A stretch of 8,636 bases of DNA from an uncultured Ruminococcus sp. (lineage in GTDB: Bacteria > Bacillota > Clostridia > Oscillospirales > Ruminococcaceae). The notes under the pieces were generated by a model that saw nothing but the letters and a program-made list of their open reading frames with translations, did no database searches and was not told where the DNA came from. The DNA lies in NCBI GenBank assembly GCA_900551505.1, contig URWK01000046.1:1-8636 (forward strand). Direction: 5' to 3'. How positions within the stretch are numbered: position 1 is the stretch's first letter; each line of letters begins with the position of its first letter. A program made the position numbers and the translations under genes. Shown here piece after piece: positions 5,048 to 8,636 of the stretch.

Positions 5048-6424
5048 TTGACCAGTCAACCGGAACTACAACAAGAAACTAAAGAAAATAAGATGGGTGT
5101 AATGCCTGTCAACAAACTTCTCATTTCAATGTCCCTGCCTATGATGATTTCAATGCTTGTGCAGGCTCTCTATAATGTTGTTGACAGTGCATTCGTTGCC
5201 CGTATAAATGAAAATGCTCTTACTGCCGTATCGCTTGCATTCCCGGTGCAGAACTTCATGATTGCAGTTGCTTCGGGAACTTGTGTCGGTGTAAATGCGT
5301 TGCTTTCAAAGAGCCTCGGCGAAAAAAATCAGGAACGTGCCGACAGTACCGCAAACAATGCTATCTTCCTCGGATTTCTCAATTATGTAGTGTTTGCACT
5401 GTTCGGAATTTTCGGAGCGGAATTATTTTTCCGCTCACAAACCGATGTTCCCGAAATTGTAGAGTACGGGAAACAATACCTTAATGTCTGCTGTATAATT
5501 TCTTTCGGTATGTTCGCTCAATTCACTTTTGAAAGACTTCTGCAAGCTACCGGAAAAACTTTCTACACCATGATTACTCAAGGTATAGGAGCAATTATAA
5601 ATATTATCCTCGACCCGATTTTTATTTTCGGCTATTTCGGCATTCCTAAAATGGGAGTAACCGGTGCGGCTGTTGCCACTGTTATCGGTCAGATATGTGC
5701 AGGCTTGCTCGCACTTTTCTTTAACCTGAAAGTAAATCACGAAATTCACATTTCCATGAAACATTTCAGACCTGACAGAAATACCATAAAGAAAATTTAC
5801 GATGTAGGTGTTCCGTCAATAATCATGCTTTCAATCGCTTCTGTAATGTCATTCGCAATAAATAAAATCCTGCTCAGATTCTCAACTACCGCCGCAGCGG
5901 TTTTCGGAGTATATTTCAAATTGCAGAGTTTTATTTTTATGCCTGTATTCGGACTTAATAACGGAATGGTTCCCATCATCTCCTACAATTACGGAGCAAG
6001 AAAACCTGACAGAATTATGAAAACCCTGAAACTCAGCATTACTTATGCAATTGTCATTATGGCAATAGGTATAGTTGTCTTTCAAGTCTTTCCCGAACAA
6101 CTTCTTTCCGTGTTTAATGCTTCTGAAGATATGATTAAACTTGGTGTCCCCGCTCTCAGAATTATCAGTATAAGCTTTATATTTGCAGGATTTTGTATTG
6201 TTTCAGGTTCTGCATTTCAGGCTCTCGGGAAGGGCTTTCTAAGTCTTTCAAACTCGGTCATCAGACAACTTGTAATTCTCGTACCTGTTGCCTACCTTTT
6301 GTCGCTTTCGGGCAATGTTCATATCGTATGGTGGGCTTTCCCGATTGCGGAAATAGCTTCGGTAACTTTCACAAGTATTTTTCTTGTCCACGTCTACAAA
6401 AAAATCATCAAACCACTTGCCTGA
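5048..6424 (+). CDS. MATE family multidrug/cation antiporter (second paralogue)
   Basis: A 458-residue membrane transporter of the MATE family with about 12 hydrophobic segments, expected to export an organic cation or metabolite in exchange for Na+ or H+. Conserved blocks are KMG.MPVNKLL.SM..PMMISM..QALYNVVDS (15-47), RLLQATGKT (163-171), DPIFIFGYFG..KMGVTGAA.ATVIGQ (189-215), and LNNGMVPIISYNYGARKPDR in the second half. It is clearly paralogous to the minus-strand MATE at 116-1504 but lacks its loop insertion. The start is TTG, with AGGAGG 8 nt upstream embedded in the kinase gene. It is the last gene of a kinase-MATE operon closed by the terminator at 6440-6469. Pairing with a kinase suggests a shared, possibly phosphorylated or nucleoside-like, substrate, but nothing in the sequence names it. 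Confidence 0.94.
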   Translation: MTSQPELQQETKENKMGVMPVNKLLISMSLPMMISMLVQALYNVVDSAFVARINENALTAVSLAFPVQNFMIAVASGTCVGVNALLSKSLGEKNQERADSTANNAIFLGFLNYVVFALFGIFGAELFFRSQTDVPEIVEYGKQYLNVCCIISFGMFAQFTFERLLQATGKTFYTMITQGIGAIINIILDPIFIFGYFGIPKMGVTGAAVATVIGQICAGLLALFFNLKVNHEIHISMKHFRPDRNTIKKIYDVGVPSIIMLSIASVMSFAINKILLRFSTTAAAVFGVYFKLQSFIFMPVFGLNNGMVPIISYNYGARKPDRIMKTLKLSITYAIVIMAIGIVVFQVFPEQLLSVFNASEDMIKLGVPALRIISISFIFAGFCIVSGSAFQALGKGFLSLSNSVIRQLVILVPVAYLLSLSGNVHIVWWAFPIAEIASVTFTSIFLVHVYKKIIKPLA

Positions 6425-6439
6425 TGATGATTATTCTTT

Positions 6440-6469
6440 AAAAACCGGCTTGCAATACAGCCGGTTTTT
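6440..6469 (+). terminator. Rho-independent terminator of the kinase-MATE operon
   Basis: AAAAACCGGCT (6440-6450) and AGCCGGTTTTT (6459-6469) form a perfect 11-bp stem around an 8-nt loop, with the T-run in the 3' arm. It lies 15 nt after the MATE stop codon. The A-run in the 5' arm means it could also stop minus-strand transcription. Confidence 0.92.
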
Positions 6470-6524
6470 CACTGTCTTATAAGAATTAATATTCAAATAG
6501 GGGGTTTATTTTTTCGGTAAGGTA

Positions 6525-6533
6525 TGATATAAT
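6525..6533 (+). promoter_or_regulatory. Extended -10 promoter of the LacI-GGDEF gene
   Basis: TGATATAAT (TG at 6525-6526, TATAAT at 6528-6533) is identical to the extended -10 of the first MATE gene. The region 17-18 nt upstream (TTTATT) is a poor -35. Transcription should begin near 6540, just downstream of the preceding terminator, so the gene forms its own unit. Confidence 0.7.
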
Positions 6534-6581
6534 AAAAAAAACGTATGTAACGGAAATTTAAAGAAAGGACTTATCATTACT

Positions 6582-8489
6582 ATGTTTAAAAAGACTACTA
6601 ACATAGCTGTTATCGTTTCCGGAATTGATGAAGAATATCAAAATAATATTCTCAAGGGTATTCGTCAATGTGCCTTGGAAAACAGCTATAACGTATCTTA
6701 CTTTATAGCATTCGGAGGCGTTCTCCAAAGTTATAAGCATGACCATGGAGAGTTTAATATCTTCAACTTACCTAATTTCAGCCGTTTTGACGGTGCAATC
6801 CTGCTCACAAACACTATTTCTTCTGACAGTGTGAGAGAACACGTTTTCAGTGAAATAAAAAAAGCCAATATCCCCGTTGTTTCTATAGATAATGATATCC
6901 CTGAAATGTATTATATTGGCATTGACAATAAGCTTGCTATGAAGAAAATCGCTGAACACCTTATTATTTACCACGGCTTTTCGGACTTCAAGTATATTTC
7001 AGGACCTTTGAATAACACCGACAGTATGAAAAGACTTGAAGGTTTCCTCGAAGCAATTGAGGAACACAATATTCCTTTCAACAAGGATGACGATGTTATG
7101 GTTGGCGATTTTACCGCAAAATACGGGAAAGCTGTTGCCGAAACAATCGTAAATTCAAAGCACATTCCGCAAGCTATAGTGTGTGCAAATGATGCAATGG
7201 CTCTCGGATTACTCTATGCTCTCGAATCTCGTGGCGTTTCCTGCCCTGAGCAAGTCTGCATTTCAGGTTTCGACAATATCTATACTGCAAGAAATTACTA
7301 TCCCGAACTTACTTCCGTTGAACGTTCTCTTTATCATACGGGCTACCTTGCCTGCGAAAAGCTGTTCAAGGACTTTAACGGAGTCGCTCAGCCCCGTGCG
7401 GAAATTATCCCTACAAGAGTTGTTTTCGCCACAAGTTGCGGTTGCCATAACAAACTTCCGAACAATATTGCTGAATTTAAACGCAAGAATATCCGGGTTA
7501 TCGAAGAATATCAGGCAGGCATACCGCTTATAAACAGAATGTCTTCAGACCTTGCAGAAGCGGAAACACTTGAGGACAACCTTGAAAGACTTAAAAAATA
7601 TATCACGGAAATCAAGTGCGAACAATTCTATCTCTGTATGTGTGAACACTGGATAGAAGCTTACGATGTGCGTGGCGACTACAGGTCAAAGAATATCCGC
7701 AACGGTTATACAAAATATGTCACTGTACCACTTGCATATCATGACGGCTCTTTTGGATATTATGAAAACTTTGAAAGCTCCGTTATGTTGCCGGAACTCT
7801 CAAAAAACACTCCTAATCCAAACAATTATTTCTTCGTGCCGATACATTTTCAGGATTTGTGCCTTGGATACTGTGTAATCTGCAATTGTGAATTTCCTAT
7901 AAAAAATCCTATGTTTCATACATGGGTACTTAATATCAGTACATCTTTGCAGAATATCCGCAATAAAATCTGCCTTGAAGTGATGATTAAGCGATTGGAC
8001 AAGCTCTATGTTATAGACCAGCTTACGAATATATACAACCGTTTCGGATTTTCGAGATATTCAAAAGAACCTTTCAGGGAATGCGTTGAGAAAAAGTATA
8101 ACGCTATGATTTTATTCATAGACCTTGACGGACTGAAGGAAATAAATGACCGCTTCGGTCACACTGAGGGCGACAATGCCATTATAAATGTTGCTCAAGC
8201 TCTCAAATATGCCTGCCATGACAACGAGATTTATGCAAGGTTCGGCGGTGATGAATTTATAGCTTTCGCAGGAAACTGCTCCGAATCTCACGCAAAAGGT
8301 ATTTGTGAAAGAATACAACAATACCTTGATGACTACAACAATTGTTACCAGAAGCCTTATAAGATTCAGGCAAGTATCGGTTATCACATTGTTGTGCCTG
8401 ATGAAGATTCTTCTATTTTCGACCTTATCAGCATTGCCGACAACATTATGTACGAAATTAAAAAGAAGAAAAAGAAAAATGTAAGATAA
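6582..8489 (+). CDS. Cytoplasmic LacI-type sensor fused to a GGDEF diguanylate cyclase
   Basis: A 635-residue soluble protein with no signal peptide or membrane segment. Residues 5-282 match the ligand-binding fold of LacI-type regulators: YIGIDN.LAM (111-120), ISGPLNNTDSMKRLEGF (139-155), AIVCANDAMALGLLYALESRGV (198-219), ISGFDNIY and ELTSV. The DNA-binding helix-turn-helix is absent. Residues about 286-465 form a cysteine-rich, perhaps GAF-like middle domain. The GGDEF domain (about 470-628) starts with DQLTNIYNR (479-487), has FIDLDGLKEIND (512-523) and a canonical RFGGDEF (553-559), and ends with ADNIMY, so it should make cyclic di-GMP from two GTP. The inhibitory I-site RxxD is replaced by His546..Glu549. 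The ATG is preceded by AAAGGA at 12 nt spacing. The ligand, probably a sugar or related small molecule, is unknown. It is transcribed alone. Confidence 0.93.
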   Translation: MFKKTTNIAVIVSGIDEEYQNNILKGIRQCALENSYNVSYFIAFGGVLQSYKHDHGEFNIFNLPNFSRFDGAILLTNTISSDSVREHVFSEIKKANIPVVSIDNDIPEMYYIGIDNKLAMKKIAEHLIIYHGFSDFKYISGPLNNTDSMKRLEGFLEAIEEHNIPFNKDDDVMVGDFTAKYGKAVAETIVNSKHIPQAIVCANDAMALGLLYALESRGVSCPEQVCISGFDNIYTARNYYPELTSVERSLYHTGYLACEKLFKDFNGVAQPRAEIIPTRVVFATSCGCHNKLPNNIAEFKRKNIRVIEEYQAGIPLINRMSSDLAEAETLEDNLERLKKYITEIKCEQFYLCMCEHWIEAYDVRGDYRSKNIRNGYTKYVTVPLAYHDGSFGYYENFESSVMLPELSKNTPNPNNYFFVPIHFQDLCLGYCVICNCEFPIKNPMFHTWVLNISTSLQNIRNKICLEVMIKRLDKLYVIDQLTNIYNRFGFSRYSKEPFRECVEKKYNAMILFIDLDGLKEINDRFGHTEGDNAIINVAQALKYACHDNEIYARFGGDEFIAFAGNCSESHAKGICERIQQYLDDYNNCYQKPYKIQASIGYHIVVPDEDSSIFDLISIADNIMYEIKKKKKKNVR

Positions 8490-8520
8490 GCTCCTTTATA
8501 TTTTTATTTCTGATAAATCA

Positions 8521-8636
8521 GGGGGGGGGGGGGGGGGGGCGGGGGGGGGGGGGGCGGGCGCGACATTTTTTTTATATTTTTTTTGTGTAGGGTGTTTTTA
8601 TAAATATTTTTTTTGTGGTGTGCACAGGGGCGGGAC
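8521..8636. other. Probable assembly artefact at the right contig end
   Basis: Nineteen G (8521-8539), a C, fourteen more G (8541-8554), then G/C and G/T-rich low-complexity sequence with long T runs. This mirrors the left end when both are read outward, and it fits poly-G read tails. The last genuine bases appear to end about 30 nt after the GGDEF gene stop. No gene or regulatory signal in this stretch should be trusted. Confidence 0.8.

Noticed and set aside
116..6424. The two MATE genes as a recent tandem duplication or mobile element remnant
   Set aside because: They are in opposite orientations, separated by four genes and well diverged, with no flanking repeats or transposase.
8112..8387. 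Minus-strand open frame inside the GGDEF domain
   Set aside because: It is a shadow of a conserved catalytic domain and has no independent evidence of coding.
8510..8521. CTGAT-AA-ATCAG inverted repeat after the GGDEF gene as a terminator
   Set aside because: Very short stem with a two-base loop, running directly into the poly-G artefact, so the sequence cannot be trusted.

Overview
The window looks like one complete short contig from an AT-rich Gram-positive anaerobe of the class Clostridia, most likely a Ruminococcus-like gut or rumen bacterium. This rests on the AT-rich coding sequence, the strong GGAGG-type ribosome binding sites, the use of TTG starts, and gene types common in that group: a Cytidylate_kin2-type kinase, a BspA-like leucine-rich-repeat protein and a LacI-type sensor fused to a GGDEF domain. 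The genus is inference. Only about 106-8520 reads as genuine sequence. Both ends are homopolymer C or G runs followed by G/T-rich noise (read outward), which looks like a sequencing or assembly artefact.

Layout: (1) a minus-strand MATE efflux transporter (116-1504), with its own extended -10 promoter and a short leader that folds into a 19-bp hairpin followed by a U-tract, a candidate attenuator. (2) A divergent plus-strand gene for a small leucine-rich-repeat protein with a helical tail (1711-2544). (3) A plus-strand unit of a CPBP-type membrane protein whose catalytic motifs look destroyed (2713-3873), followed 5 nt later by tadA, the tRNA adenosine deaminase (3879-4355). (4) A perfect consensus sigma-A promoter inside the last codons of tadA. 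It drives a cytidylate-kinase-like gene (4448-5044) and a tightly coupled second MATE transporter (5048-6424), and this unit ends at a strong intrinsic terminator. (5) A monocistronic gene for a 635-residue soluble protein with a LacI-type ligand-binding domain, a cysteine-rich middle domain and a canonical GGDEF diguanylate cyclase domain (6582-8489).

How the genes work together: tadA is housekeeping (inosine at the tRNA wobble position). The two MATE proteins are clear paralogues, and both of their transcription units are predicted to start with a hairpin at or near the 5' end of the mRNA. Only the first hairpin has a terminator U-tract. The kinase-MATE pair is translationally coupled and may act on one compound, although the substrate cannot be read from sequence. 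The LacI-GGDEF protein would link a cytoplasmic small molecule, probably a sugar, to cyclic di-GMP. I see no mobile elements, CRISPR arrays, tRNA or rRNA genes. The strongest candidates for something undescribed are the MATE leader attenuator and the CPBP pseudoenzyme encoded next to tadA.
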